Notes: generated by a model not told the origin, from the sequence alone. DNA of 64,000 bases from Ruminococcus flavefaciens MA2007 (GCF_000621845.1 NZ_JHXF01000008.1:124001-188000), one strand, 5' to 3'; positions 9,090-17,465 are shown, numbered from the stretch's first letter. Numbers and translations: made by a program.

Positions 9090-9858
9090 TATAAGATCAG
9101 CCTTTGCAAACGGCAAGGCTTTCATACCATTTATAACCTGCGGTGATCCCGATCTTGAGACTACTGCAAAGGTAGTTCGTGCGGCTGCCGAGAACGGCGC
9201 AGACCTTATCGAGCTTGGAATACCTTTCTCAGATCCGACTGCGGAAGGTCCTGTTATACAGGGGGCTAATATCCGCGCACTTGCAGGTGGAGTCACCACA
9301 GACAAGGTTTTCGAGCTGGTAAAGGAGCTCCGCAGAGACGTCAAGATACCTTTCGTATTTATGACCTATGCAAATGTTGTTTACTCCTACGACGCTGAGA
9401 GATTCATGGCTCGCTGCTGCGAGACAGGAGTTGACGGTATCATACTTCCAGACCTTCCCTTTGAGGAAAAGGAGGAGTTCTCCGCAGTTGCAAAGCAGTA
9501 CGGAGTTGACCTCATATCCCTGATAGCTCCCACATCTGAGAATCGTATCGCAATGATAGCAAAGGAAGCCGAGGGCTTCATCTATATCGTATCAAGCCTT
9601 GGAGTTACAGGTGTGAGAAGCGAGATAAACACCAATATCGGCGATATCGTAAAGGTCATCCGTGAGAATACCAATGTGCCCTGCGCAGTAGGCTTCGGTA
9701 TCTCAAAGCCCGAGCAGGCTAAGGCAATGGCTGAACTGTCAGACGGAGCTATCGTTGGTTCGGCAATCATCAAGATACTTGAAAAGTACGGAAAAGACGC
9801 AGCGCCATACGTTGGCGAGTACGTTAAGGAAATGAAAGAAGCCGTTTCTAAAGCATAA
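9082..9858 (+). CDS. trpA: Tryptophan synthase alpha chain
   Basis: TIM-barrel enzyme that splits indole-glycerol phosphate into indole and glyceraldehyde 3-phosphate and channels indole to TrpB. 258 aa. The catalytic Glu of ELGIPFSDP is Glu44. The second catalytic acid, Asp60 in Salmonella numbering (SDPLADGP), is Glu in this protein (SDPTAEGP), a variant worth noting. The phosphate site GSAII is near residue 230. The start at 9082 follows GGGGAGGAT; it overlaps trpB by 8 bp. An earlier ATG at 9055 lies well within trpB and has no ribosome site. Confidence 0.95.
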   Translation: MSNIRSAFANGKAFIPFITCGDPDLETTAKVVRAAAENGADLIELGIPFSDPTAEGPVIQGANIRALAGGVTTDKVFELVKELRRDVKIPFVFMTYANVVYSYDAERFMARCCETGVDGIILPDLPFEEKEEFSAVAKQYGVDLISLIAPTSENRIAMIAKEAEGFIYIVSSLGVTGVRSEINTNIGDIVKVIRENTNVPCAVGFGISKPEQAKAMAELSDGAIVGSAIIKILEKYGKDAAPYVGEYVKEMKEAVSKA

Positions 9859-9862
9859 TGTT

Positions 9863-10125
9863 TGTAGGGGACTCTGAGGGCAGTGTTCCGCTGTAGGGGC
9901 GGATATTATCCGCCCGATAAGGGGACGCCCTCACTTGCAGGGCGTCCCCTCTCGAAAAACAATTCACTGGATTGTTTTTCGATTCACCCCTTTCGGAGCG
10001 CCTTCGTAACTGTGGGGCTTTGCCCCACACCCCACCAGAGGCGCTGCCTCTGGACTCAGCCAAAGGAACATAGTCCCTTTGGAATCCCATTCATGGGTTC
10101 ATCAAGTTATTTGGTAGATTTAAAA
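9863..10125. repeat. Mosaic palindromic repeat between trpA and trpD
   Basis: About 260 bp of non-coding palindromic modules: GTAGGGGCGGAT...ATCCGCCCG (9892 onward), GGGGACGCCCTC...GAGGGCGTCCCC-type hairpin (9921-9950), AACAATTCACTGGATTGTT (9959-9978), TGGGGCTTTGCCCCA (10011-10025), CAGAGGCGCTGCCTCTG (10036-10052) and CCAAAGG...CCCTTTGG. The same modules in the same order recur at 30492-30720. It would form several RNA hairpins inside the trp mRNA and may lower expression of trpD-C-F relative to the front genes. Confidence 0.75.
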
Positions 10126-10146
10126 ATAAAAATGGAGGAGCTTAAA

Positions 10147-11166
10147 ATGATAAAAGAAGCAATCGCTAAGATCGTTGACAAGCAGGATCTTACATATGAT
10201 GAGGCATATAAGGTAATTTCAGAGATCATGGCAGGAGAGACTACTCCTACTCAGAATGCGGCTTTTCTCTCCGCACTTTCCACTAAGAGCACAAAGGCTG
10301 AGACTATCGACGAGATAACAGGCTGCGCTGCTGCTATGCGTGACGCGGCTATCAAGTTCGAGAACGATATGGACTTGCTGGAGATCGTAGGCACAGGCGG
10401 CGATAACGCTCACAGCTTCAATATTTCAACTACTTCCGCTTTCGTTATCGCAGCGGCAGGTATCAAGGTATCAAAGCACGGAAACCGCGCAGCTTCTTCG
10501 CTTTCGGGAACTGCCGACTGTCTCGAAGCACTTGGCGCTAACATCGACCTTGAGCCTGAAAAGTGCAGACAGCTCCTTGAAAACGTGGGCTTCTGCTTCT
10601 TCTTTGCTCAGAAGTATCATACTTCCATGAAATATGTTGGTCCTATCCGCAGGGAGCTGGGCTTCAGAACAGTATTCAATATCCTCGGACCACTTACAAA
10701 CCCTGCCTGCCCGAATCATCATCTTCTCGGCGTTTACGACAGCGTTCTCCTTGAGCCTGTTGCAGAAGTTCTCATGAAGCTTGGCTCAAAGAACGGTATG
10801 GTAGTTTTCGGCAAGGATAAGCTGGACGAGATATCTCTCAGCGCTCCTACCGCTGTATGCGAGTACAAGGACGGCTGGATGAAGAATTACGAGATAACTC
10901 CTGAGCAGTTCGGCTTCGAGCGCTGCACAAAGGACGACCTCAAGGGCGGTACTCCCGAGGAGAATGCAGCTATCACACGCGGTATCCTCGACGGCAGCAT
11001 AAAGGGACACAAGCGCAATGCAGTTCTGCTCAACGCAGGTGCTGCTATCTACATCGGCGGCAAGGCTGAGAATATAGCTGAGGGCGTTAAGAAGGCTGCC
11101 GAGCTCATTGACAGCGGCGCTGCTCTTGCAGCTATGGATAAGTTCATCGCTGAGTCTCAGAACTGA
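10147..11166 (+). CDS. trpD: Anthranilate phosphoribosyltransferase
   Basis: Transfers phosphoribose from PRPP to anthranilate, second step of tryptophan synthesis. 339 aa, the usual length. Signatures: PRPP loop [15 protein letters not shown] near residue 78-92, [15 protein letters not shown], and GPLTNPA. The start at 10147 follows GGAGG at 10134-10138. A longer in-frame reading from 9883 exists only because the upstream repeat happens to lack stops; it is rejected. The gene is separated from trpA by the 260-bp repeat, an insertion that splits the operon into two blocks. Confidence 0.97.
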   Translation: MIKEAIAKIVDKQDLTYDEAYKVISEIMAGETTPTQNAAFLSALSTKSTKAETIDEITGCAAAMRDAAIKFENDMDLLEIVGTGGDNAHSFNISTTSAFVIAAAGIKVSKHGNRAASSLSGTADCLEALGANIDLEPEKCRQLLENVGFCFFFAQKYHTSMKYVGPIRRELGFRTVFNILGPLTNPACPNHHLLGVYDSVLLEPVAEVLMKLGSKNGMVVFGKDKLDEISLSAPTAVCEYKDGWMKNYEITPEQFGFERCTKDDLKGGTPEENAAITRGILDGSIKGHKRNAVLLNAGAAIYIGGKAENIAEGVKKAAELIDSGAALAAMDKFIAESQN

Positions 11167-11174
11167 GGTGCAGT

Positions 11175-11951
11175 ATGACTATTCTCGATAAGCTTGCAGA
11201 CCATGCCCGTGAGCGTGTGGCTGAGGCTAAGAAAAAACTCTCCCTTGACGAGGTAAAGCGCCTTGCACTGGCACTGCCGAAGTGCGGTTTTGAGTTTGAA
11301 AAAGCGCTGAAAAAGGACGACATCGCTTTTATATGCGAGTGCAAAAAGGCTTCGCCGTCAAAGGGCATAATTGCTGAGGACTTTCCCTACTTACAGATAG
11401 CTAAGGACTACGAGGCGGCAGGTGCTGACTGCATATCCGTACTCACCGAGCCGAAATGGTTCCTCGGCAGTGACGAGTATCTCCGTGAGATAGCTTCAAA
11501 TGTAAGTATTCCCTGCATACGCAAGGACTTCACTGTTGATGAGTACATGATATACGAGGCAAAGCTCCTCGGCGCCAAGGCTGTTCTCCTTATCTGCTCC
11601 ATTCTTTCACAGCAGCAGATAAGCGAATATATCGGCATTTGTGACCAGCTGGGACTTTCTGCTCTGGTCGAAGCTCACGACGAAGCGGAGCTTCGGGCGG
11701 CTGTTGCCGCAGGAGCACGCATTATTGGCGTGAACAACCGTAATTTAAAGGATTTTTCCGTTGATACAGGCAACAGCCGCCGCCTGCGGGAGCAAGCTCC
11801 CGCAGATGTGAGCTTCGTATCCGAAAGCGGCGTTCAGTCCGCAGAGGATATAAGGCTTCTCCGTCAGGCAGGTGTGAACGCTGTGCTTATCGGCGAGACT
11901 CTCATGCGTGCCGCTGATAAAAAGGCAAAGCTTGCGGAGCTGAAAGGATAA
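11175..11951 (+). CDS. trpC: Indole-3-glycerol phosphate synthase
   Basis: Closes the indole ring from CdRP. 258 aa TIM barrel. Motifs: ECKKASPSKG with the catalytic lysine, VLTEPKWFLGS, RKDFTVDEYMIYEAK, LVEAHDE, GVNNRNLKDF and SESGV. The start is 8 bp after the trpD stop with GAGGTG as ribosome site. It is followed after 1 bp by trpF. The monofunctional form is usual in Firmicutes. Confidence 0.97.
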   Translation: MTILDKLADHARERVAEAKKKLSLDEVKRLALALPKCGFEFEKALKKDDIAFICECKKASPSKGIIAEDFPYLQIAKDYEAAGADCISVLTEPKWFLGSDEYLREIASNVSIPCIRKDFTVDEYMIYEAKLLGAKAVLLICSILSQQQISEYIGICDQLGLSALVEAHDEAELRAAVAAGARIIGVNNRNLKDFSVDTGNSRRLREQAPADVSFVSESGVQSAEDIRLLRQAGVNAVLIGETLMRAADKKAKLAELKG

Positions 11952-11952
11952 T

Positions 11953-12543
11953 ATGGCTAAGATAAAAATGTGCGGACTGCGCCGCGCTGAGGATATCGAG
12001 TATGCAAATATGCTTCTGCCCGAGTATATCGGCTATGTATTTGCAAAAAAAAGCAGGCGCTATGCAGCGCCCGAAACGGCTGAGAAGCTCACCAAGCTTC
12101 TCAGCACAGAGATAACTCCCGTGGGAGTATTTGTTGACGAACCTATTGAAAATGTCATCGCTCTAGTAGAGAGCGGTACTATCAGAATGGCACAGCTCCA
12201 CGGAAACGAATCCGAGGACTATGTTGCTGAGCTCAAAAGCCGCGGCATACCTGTGATAAGGGCTTTCAAGGTCAGCTGTGAAGCCGATATCGCCGCCGCA
12301 AGAAATACCTGCGCGGATTATGTGCTTCTCGATTCGGGAAGCGGCTCGGGAGAGACCTTCGACTGGTCGCTTATTAAAAATGTGGGCAGGGATTACTTCC
12401 TTGCAGGCGGACTTACCGCCGAAAATGTAGGCGAGGCTGTGAAAATGCTGAGTCCCTTTGCGGTGGACGCAAGCTCCTGCCTTGAGACCGACGGCTTCAA
12501 GGATTTCACCAAAATGAGAGCCTTTGCGGAGGCTGTCCGCTGA
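11953..12543 (+). CDS. trpF: Phosphoribosylanthranilate isomerase
   Basis: Amadori rearrangement of PRA to CdRP. 196 aa TIM barrel, slightly short for the family. The catalytic Cys is in IKMCGLRR (residue 7) and the general acid Asp is in LLDSGSGSGETFDW; the phosphate loop is LAGGLTAENV. It is the last gene of the operon. It ends only 1 bp before the stop codon of the convergent sigE, and no terminator hairpin is visible between them. Confidence 0.96.
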   Translation: MAKIKMCGLRRAEDIEYANMLLPEYIGYVFAKKSRRYAAPETAEKLTKLLSTEITPVGVFVDEPIENVIALVESGTIRMAQLHGNESEDYVAELKSRGIPVIRAFKVSCEADIAAARNTCADYVLLDSGSGSGETFDWSLIKNVGRDYFLAGGLTAENVGEAVKMLSPFAVDASSCLETDGFKDFTKMRAFAEAVR

Positions 12544-12544
12544 A

Positions 12545-13243
12545 TCAGGACACGCTCTCTATCTTTATACGGAGCTTTTTTATGATTTTCTTTTCAAGAC
12601 GCGAAATGTAGGACTGCGATATGCCAATGCTGTCGGCTACCTCTTTCTGCGTCTTTTCTTTTCCGTCGATAAGTCCGAAGCGCATTTCCATTATCTCGCG
12701 CTCACGGTCACAGAGCTCCGAAACTGCATTGCGCAGTATCTCACGCTCGGCTTCGGTCTCGATACCCTTGTTTACTATGTCATCGTCAGTGCCGAGTATG
12801 TCCGACAGGAGCAGCTCGTTGCCGTCGTAGTCGATATTCAGCGGCTCGTCTATGGACAGGTCGTTGCGGTACTGTGAGGACTTACGCAGGAACATGAGTA
12901 TCTCGTTCTCGATACATCTTGAAGCATATGTAGCCAGCTTGATATTTTTTGTTGGACAGAAGGTGTTCACAGCCTTGATAAGCCCGATAGTTCCGATAGA
13001 TACAAGGTCCTCTATGCCTATGCCCGTTGACTCGAACTTCTTGGCTATGTACACCACAAGTCGGAGATTATGCTCTATGAGGATATTACGCGCCTCGGGA
13101 TCACGGGCAGAGAGCCGCGCGAAAACCTCCGTTTCCTCCTCTCTCGTCAGGGGAGGCGGCAGGGTGTCCGAGCCGTTTACGTAGAATATCTCTCCTGTGA
13201 AATGCTTTTTCAGGAATGCCTTTACTCTTTCGATGATGTTCAT
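12545..13243 (-). CDS. sigE: Sporulation mother-cell sigma factor E
   Basis: RNA polymerase sigma-70 family factor that directs early mother-cell genes. 232 aa. The N-terminal 25-30 residues ([15 protein letters not shown]...) form the membrane-targeting pro-sequence cleaved by SpoIIGA. Region 2 includes [16 protein letters not shown] and [17 protein letters not shown]; region 4 is the C-terminal [23 protein letters not shown]. It lies 18 bp downstream of spoIIGA, the universal spoIIG order. Its presence indicates a spore-forming ancestry; whether this strain sporulates cannot be told from the window. Confidence 0.96.
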   Translation of the reverse strand: MNIIERVKAFLKKHFTGEIFYVNGSDTLPPPLTREEETEVFARLSARDPEARNILIEHNLRLVVYIAKKFESTGIGIEDLVSIGTIGLIKAVNTFCPTKNIKLATYASRCIENEILMFLRKSSQYRNDLSIDEPLNIDYDGNELLLSDILGTDDDIVNKGIETEAEREILRNAVSELCDREREIMEMRFGLIDGKEKTQKEVADSIGISQSYISRLEKKIIKKLRIKIESVS

Positions 13244-13261
13244 TGTTTTTCTCCTTCTTTG

Positions 13262-14077
13262 CTATATTTTCAGCAGCTTAGGGTTGAATACCGCCTTTCC
13301 GCCGCATTCTCCGAAGCCTATAAGTGCGTCCACTGCCTTGCGCTCTCCGCTGTCACCGCTGCATATCAGCACCTCGTCGGGGCGGAACACAGGGATTAGT
13401 CCGCTGCCCGAGACAGCAGTGCAGGGGAGCAGTCGGAATCCTTTGGGCAGCAGTGATATGTCCAGCTCCCTGCCTGTGAGCTCCGAAAAGCTCTCCTCGG
13501 AGCAGATTATCACAGGCGAGCCTGTGAAATAGTCCACAAGGATATTCCCCGTGTCCGCAAGTCCGCTGAGGTTCAGTATCTTCTTGCCTGCGCGGACATA
13601 TACCCGATAGCTGCCCACAGGAGCTTTGTCCGCTATAAGCCGTATCAGCCGCAGTGCGAAGTACAGGGCGGCGGTGGCCATTATAAGGATAAGCAGCGAA
13701 AAATCTATGTAGAAGCTCCCGTTGCGGAAGTGCATGAATTTTGGCTTCAGCAGGGAATAGACTCCGTAAACTGTGCCTGCAAGGACGAAATTTGCGGCGA
13801 AAAAGGCGGAAGTGTTCAGAAACAGCCGCTTTTTGCCTCTTATGCCGAATGAAATAATGACTATGCTCACTGCCGCCGCAAGCTTTATCAGCAGGGGCAG
13901 CATTGCTCCCATATCAGGGAGGAGTATGGTCAGGGAGAATATGCTGCCCCAGACAGCTCCCCATATGCAGCGCCCTGTCCGCAGGGGCGAGTGGGTGAGA
14001 CCTGCGGTTATACGCAGCAGGAAGTAATTCACATAGATATTCAGCACTATGAGTACGTCGATATATATAGTCTCCAC
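13262..14077 (-). CDS. spoIIGA: Sigma-E processing peptidase SpoIIGA
   Basis: Membrane aspartic protease that removes the pro-sequence of sigma-E. 271 aa. Five hydrophobic segments in the N-terminal half; the C-terminal half carries the catalytic Asp in SGLADTGN (about residue 175) like one half of a retropepsin. The start is GTG at 14077, preceded by GGGAGG with correct spacing; the ATG two bases upstream is out of frame. It is the first gene of the spoIIG operon. Confidence 0.93.
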   Translation of the reverse strand: METIYIDVLIVLNIYVNYFLLRITAGLTHSPLRTGRCIWGAVWGSIFSLTILLPDMGAMLPLLIKLAAAVSIVIISFGIRGKKRLFLNTSAFFAANFVLAGTVYGVYSLLKPKFMHFRNGSFYIDFSLLILIMATAALYFALRLIRLIADKAPVGSYRVYVRAGKKILNLSGLADTGNILVDYFTGSPVIICSEESFSELTGRELDISLLPKGFRLLPCTAVSGSGLIPVFRPDEVLICSGDSGERKAVDALIGFGECGGKAVFNPKLLKI

Positions 14078-14146
14078 ATAACACCTCCCGATAGTATTAT
14101 AATGCAGACAGGCTGCGAAATATGTCAAAGTGTGTCAGTGCGCTGA

Positions 14147-14182
14147 AAACAAAAAGGCAGAAGCTTCATCGAAGCTTCTGCC
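14147..14182 (-). terminator. Terminator of helicase/small-protein unit
   Basis: On the minus strand GGCAGAAGCTTC / GAAGCTTCTGCC (14156-14182), then TTTTTG. It lies after the 35-aa gene and between it and the spoIIGA start region. Confidence 0.8.
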
Positions 14183-14195
14183 ATTACTTTTTAAC

Positions 14196-14303
14196 TTATC
14201 TTAAAAACGGAAGTGCTGCTGCACCAAGTATCATGATACCAGCCATTACAAGTATCAGTATCCTCATTGCTGTGGATTTTTTCGGTCCTGTGCTTTTGCT
14301 CAT
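14196..14303 (-). CDS. 35-aa single-span membrane protein
   Basis: Small gene with ribosome site GAGAGGTG seven bases before ATG. The protein has a basic, polar N-terminus (MSKSTGPKKSTAMR) and one hydrophobic helix rich in Ile, Leu, Met and Ala (residues about 15-33), ending LPFLR. It begins 12 bp after the helicase stop and ends just before a good terminator, so it is the last gene of that transcript. Function unknown; similar tiny membrane proteins are seen beside many genes. The ribosome site, position and hydrophobic design make it more than chance. Confidence 0.65.
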   Translation of the reverse strand: MSKSTGPKKSTAMRILILVMAGIMILGAAALPFLR

Positions 14304-14315
14304 TTATATCACCTC

Positions 14316-16037
14316 TCAGTGTCTTTTCTTCATGCGCTTTTTGCGGTTGGGTATGTAGTCGGAGTAGAGCTCCGATTTTTTCTTGTTTCCGTATGCCGTC
14401 TTTTTACGGTCAAATCTCGGCTTGTCGTCGGGACGGCGGTTCCTGCGGACGCCTAAGTCTCCGCCCTTGTAGAGCTTTACCTCTACCTTGTTGCCGTTTA
14501 TCTTCATGGAGTCCGTACTGTCGATGATGTACTCGCACTCTGTCTCGGGGACTTCTACAGTGGTGTGCTCGTCGAAGATATCTATCTTGCCGAAGTCCCT
14601 GCCTGTCATGCCTGTTGCGTCAACAAGGGCTCCGAGGATAAAGTTTGGAGCTATGCGGCGGTTCCTTCCGACGTTTATCACTATCTTGACCGTCTTTGCA
14701 CCGCTGTTCCTGCCCTTTTTCAGAGGTCTTGCGCTCTCAAAGTCGGGCAGCGCTTCTGTCTCGGCGCGGAGCTGCTTTTCGAGAACTCTTGCGGCGGCTT
14801 CGCGGTAGTCTATGCCCTGTGAAGCCAGCCTGTCAAGGATATCGTATGCGTTGTGTCCTGCCTGAGCTTCGGTTATCTCCTTTATCATGGACTCCTTTTT
14901 CATGGCGATGATATCGGATTTCTCGGGGATGGGCATTTCCCGTATCTCTGCGTGGGTGTACTTCTCGATAGCGCGGAGGTCAAAAAGCTGACGTCTGCCG
15001 CTGATAAGTGTGTAAGCCGTACCTGTTCTGCCTGCGCGTCCTGTTCTGCCGATACGGTGAATGTAGTATTCGTTGTCCTGGGGCAGGTCGTAGTTGAATA
15101 CAGCGTCAACTCCGCTGACGTCGATACCGCGGGCGGCTACATCAGTAGCAACAAGTATCTCAGCAGCCTTGTTCTTGAAGCTGTTCATTACCTGTGTACG
15201 CTGTATCTGCTTCATGTCGCCGTGAAGTCCTGCTGCATGGAAGCCGCTTTTGACGAGCTCCTCAGTGAGCTGGTCTACCATGACCTTGGTGTTGCAGAAA
15301 ACCATTGCGGAGGCTGGTTTGTATGCCGCAAGGAGGAGCTTTAAAGCGTCGGTCTTGCGTCCCATAGCTACCTCAAAGTAGAACTGCTCTATGAGCTCCA
15401 CTGTTTTCTGTGCGGACTTTATCTTGATATGTACGGGATCATGCTGATATTTCTCGGTGAGAGCCATTATCTCCTTGGGCATTGTTGCTGAAAAGAGAAC
15501 GGTCTGTCTGTCCTCGGGAACGTCTGCAAGTATTGACTCGATGTCCTCGCGGAAGCCCATGTTCAGCATTTCGTCAGCCTCGTCGAGAATGACTGTGCGG
15601 ATATTTTCAAGCTTCAGTGTCCTCCTGCGGATATGGTCCATGACACGTCCGGGAGTTCCTATGATTATACTTGCTCCGCGCTTCAGCTCGTGTATCTGTT
15701 TTTCCATGCTTGCGCCGCCGTATACTGCGGAGGTCTTTACGCCCTCCTTGAATTTGGCGAATTTGCGAATTTCCTCGGCTGCCTGCATAGCAAGCTCACG
15801 GGTGGGGCAGAGGATAAGCACAACTGCGCACCTGTGGTCGGCTTCGGTTATGCTCTCCACGGCAGGTATGCCGAAAGCGGCTGTCTTTCCAGTACCTGTG
15901 TTGGAGCGTCCCACAACGTCGCGTCCCTCAAGAAGCAGGGGGATACTCTGCTGCTGTATCTCTGTCATCTCCGTATATCCCAGCTCGTCAACGGCACGGA
16001 GAAGCTCCTGCGATAAATTCAGTTCATTAAAATGCAT
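14316..16037 (-). CDS. deaD: DEAD-box ATP-dependent RNA helicase, CsdA/DeaD type
   Basis: Unwinds RNA, usually in ribosome assembly and cold adaptation. 573 aa. Helicase motifs in order: Q motif (EIQQQSIP), I SNTGTGKTAAF, Ia PTRELAMQ, II DEAD, III SAT, then domain 2 with VATDVAARGIDV and YIHRIGRTGRAG. Residues about 455-525 form a DbpA-type RNA-binding domain (VGRNRRIAPNFILGAL), and the C-terminal tail is basic (KPRFDRKK...RKKRMKKRH). The start follows AAAGG. Preceded by its own promoter. Confidence 0.96.
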   Translation of the reverse strand: MHFNELNLSQELLRAVDELGYTEMTEIQQQSIPLLLEGRDVVGRSNTGTGKTAAFGIPAVESITEADHRCAVVLILCPTRELAMQAAEEIRKFAKFKEGVKTSAVYGGASMEKQIHELKRGASIIIGTPGRVMDHIRRRTLKLENIRTVILDEADEMLNMGFREDIESILADVPEDRQTVLFSATMPKEIMALTEKYQHDPVHIKIKSAQKTVELIEQFYFEVAMGRKTDALKLLLAAYKPASAMVFCNTKVMVDQLTEELVKSGFHAAGLHGDMKQIQRTQVMNSFKNKAAEILVATDVAARGIDVSGVDAVFNYDLPQDNEYYIHRIGRTGRAGRTGTAYTLISGRRQLFDLRAIEKYTHAEIREMPIPEKSDIIAMKKESMIKEITEAQAGHNAYDILDRLASQGIDYREAAARVLEKQLRAETEALPDFESARPLKKGRNSGAKTVKIVINVGRNRRIAPNFILGALVDATGMTGRDFGKIDIFDEHTTVEVPETECEYIIDSTDSMKINGNKVEVKLYKGGDLGVRRNRRPDDKPRFDRKKTAYGNKKKSELYSDYIPNRKKRMKKRH

Positions 16038-16080
16038 TTTGTTACCTTTCTTTCTTCACTCATTAATTACAATACTCTTT

Positions 16081-16109
16081 ATAATAGCACAAAAACGTGA
16101 AAAGGTCAA
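16081..16109 (-). promoter_or_regulatory. Promoter of the DEAD-box helicase
   Basis: Minus strand: -35 TTGACC, 17-bp spacer, -10 TATTAT; about 44 bp upstream of the helicase start. The surrounding gap (16038-16363) otherwise holds only a terminator-like hairpin and AT-rich sequence. Confidence 0.7.
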
Positions 16110-16219
16110 GTGTAAAAGGTGAATGATGAGACGAAAAAAAGAGCATTTTGAGCGTAAGCAGTTCTTATGTAATAAAAAATCGCAGTATCGTAAGAGTAAA
16201 CCGTCTGTAAAAAGAAAGC

Positions 16220-16257
16220 GAGCCTGCGAGCACCAACGTAGTTGGGCGCACAGGCTC
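16220..16257 (-). terminator. Terminator-like hairpin downstream of the split tRNA-Ser
   Basis: GAGCCTG...CAGGCTC arms with an inner CCAAC/GTTGG stem. On the minus strand it is followed by CTTTCTTTTT. It lies 3' of the host tRNA-Ser 3' half and was probably the terminator of the undisturbed tRNA gene. Confidence 0.55.
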
Positions 16258-16363
16258 TGCATTAATGTATATGTTACGATTTATAAATTGTTTCATGCGC
16301 GAAAAACAAATCGCGCCCCAGTTTTACTGAGACGCGAATATGCCTGCGGGGGCTCCCCGCTGA

Positions 16364-16417
16364 GCGCAGTGGGTGGGATTCGAACCCACGTCCCTCAAGG
16401 GGCATCATGATTTCGAG
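16364..16417 (-). pseudogene. 3' half of host tRNA-Ser(CGA), left junction (attL)
   Basis: 54 bp identical to positions 20915-20968 of the intact tRNA: from the anticodon loop CTCGAAA through the variable arm and T arm to the acceptor stem. There is no 5' half next to it and no encoded CCA. The identity stops exactly at the anticodon-loop 7-mer TTTCGAG (16411-16417, plus strand). Read together with 21130-21169 it reconstitutes a complete tRNA-Ser, so this is the host half displaced by the insertion. Confidence 0.85.
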
Positions 16418-16492
16418 CAAATTATAAAACTTCCCATTTGGTCACTTATCGTCTTAAAAAAATGCCGTTTTTCCCTGATTTTGAGCACTTTT

Positions 16493-16543
16493 CTGCGAGA
16501 ATTCGGAAATTTGCGAGAAAACTGCGAGAAAACTGCGAGAAAT
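16493..16543 (+). repeat. Direct repeats, candidate left integrase arm sites
   Basis: Four copies of (C/T)TGCGAGAA(A/T) start at 16493, 16511, 16522 and 16533; the last three are spaced 11 bp apart. The same unit appears twice at the other element end (21023, 21034), also 11 bp apart. Spacing of one helical turn fits arm-type sites of a tyrosine integrase. Confidence 0.6.
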
Positions 16544-16583
16544 TCAGCCGACTAAAGTGAAAAAATGAAAGGAAAAAGTGACC

Positions 16584-16841
16584 ATGAACAAGGAAGAAAA
16601 ACGTAAGGAATTAGAGCGGATGCTCAGAAGATGTCCCGAGATATTATCACCGATAAAAGCAGCCAGGTGGTCTCCGCTTGGAAAGAACAGAGTCTACGAG
16701 CTAATACACAGCGGCGAGCTTCGCTCCTTTGTGTATCAGGGCGGATACATACTGAGCAAGGACGACCTCATCGACTACCTGCTCGAGCACTGCGATGACG
16801 AGCCTGCACGTTCGATAAAGCGAGGCGGCAAGAATGAGTGA
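16584..16841 (+). CDS. Excisionase-like helix-turn-helix protein
   Basis: 85-aa DNA-binding protein. Residues about 20-65 resemble the MerR-like winged helix of excisionases (AARWSPLGKNRVYELIHSGE, then a wing and SKDDLIDYLLEH). Such proteins bend DNA at att sites and control direction of recombination. The ATG at 16584 is ten bases after AAAGGA; a GTG at 16578 is too close. It is the first gene inside the left end, directly after the arm-type repeats, as expected for xis. It overlaps the next gene by 8 bp. Confidence 0.7.
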   Translation: MNKEEKRKELERMLRRCPEILSPIKAARWSPLGKNRVYELIHSGELRSFVYQGGYILSKDDLIDYLLEHCDDEPARSIKRGGKNE

Positions 16842-17328
16842 TTACAGCTACCTGTACGATGAGTTCCCCGAAGTGATATCAGGAGAACAGCTGCGAAAGA
16901 TACTCCATATCAGCAAGCGGAAGTGTGCGTGGCTCCTTCAAAGCGGTGCTATTCCCTGCATTGACAGCTGCCAGAAAACTCGCCGATACGCTGTGAATCT
17001 CGATGACGTTATCGAATATATAATACGGACTGAGAACACAGCAGAAAGGGTTCAGCCGCAGCGACCACCAGAGTGCTTCCGAGAACAGCTGAACGATGTG
17101 TGGTTCGATGTGCCTGATGTGCTGACTATCACAGAGGTGTCAGCCATAACAGGCTACACTCCAAATGCTGTGGACCGCTGGATAGTGAAAGGCAGTCTCC
17201 GCTCGGTAATAGTGCAGACAGGACTAATAACCTGCCGCGAATGGCTCATCGACTTCTACTGCGGTGACGGATACAACATCGTGAATAAGGTCGATAAGCA
17301 CCAGGAACTGCTTAGGAAACTCATATAA
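16834..17328 (+). CDS. Protein with two excisionase-like HTH domains
   Basis: 164 aa. The first half (SGEQLRKILHISKRKCAWLL, then DDVIEYIIRTE) and second half (ITEVSAITGYTPNAVDRWIV, then REWLIDFY) each look like a MerR/excisionase winged helix, so the protein seems to be an internal duplication. It overlaps the upstream excisionase-like gene by 8 bp and is followed by a terminator, giving a two-gene unit. Likely role: recombination directionality or regulation of the element. This is inference from fold-like pattern only. Confidence 0.65.
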   Translation: MSDYSYLYDEFPEVISGEQLRKILHISKRKCAWLLQSGAIPCIDSCQKTRRYAVNLDDVIEYIIRTENTAERVQPQRPPECFREQLNDVWFDVPDVLTITEVSAITGYTPNAVDRWIVKGSLRSVIVQTGLITCREWLIDFYCGDGYNIVNKVDKHQELLRKLI

Positions 17329-17331
17329 TTC

Positions 17332-17364
17332 AAACGCTCAGGAAGTCCCTGAGCGTTTCTTTTT
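17332..17364 (+). terminator. Terminator of the excisionase-like unit
   Basis: AAACGCTCAGG / CCCTGAGCGTTT with a 4-base loop (17332-17358), followed by CTTTTT. Confidence 0.88.
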
Positions 17365-17387
17365 GTCAGTCTGCAAGTGTTGTGATC

Positions 17388-17441
17388 TTAGTCGGTAACT
17401 TGGTCGCTAACTTGGTCGGTCGAGCGACTAACATTCTTCAT
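17388..17441 (-). other. 17-codon ORF encoding a TDQVSDQVTD tail, possible gene remnant
   Basis: Minus-strand ORF MKNVSRSTDQVSDQVTD. The repeated (S/T)DQV unit resembles the C-terminal repeats of Fic/AlbA-type regulators common in clostridial mobile elements. No ribosome site is evident. It is also framed by TTAGTCG / CGACTAA at its ends. Most likely a leftover 3' end of a lost gene. Confidence 0.3.
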
Positions 17442-17465
17442 ATCTTTCAATTTCCATTGTCAAAT

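Noticed and set aside
9883..10146. N-terminal extension of trpD
   Set aside because: The open frame is chance in the palindromic repeat; TrpD has its normal length from 10147 with a good ribosome site.
16364..16417. Second functional tRNA-Ser gene at the left junction
   Set aside because: Only the 3' half is present; it lacks the D arm and 5' acceptor strand, so it is a split-gene remnant.
16490..16545. CRISPR-like short repeats
   Set aside because: Units are 11 bp apart with no unique spacers; better explained as integrase arm sites.
17388..17431. Operator between excisionase-like and AbiE genes (TTAGTCG/CGACTAA)
   Set aside because: The repeats follow the (S/T)DQV codon pattern of a gene tail, and both neighbours end here, so there is nothing to regulate.
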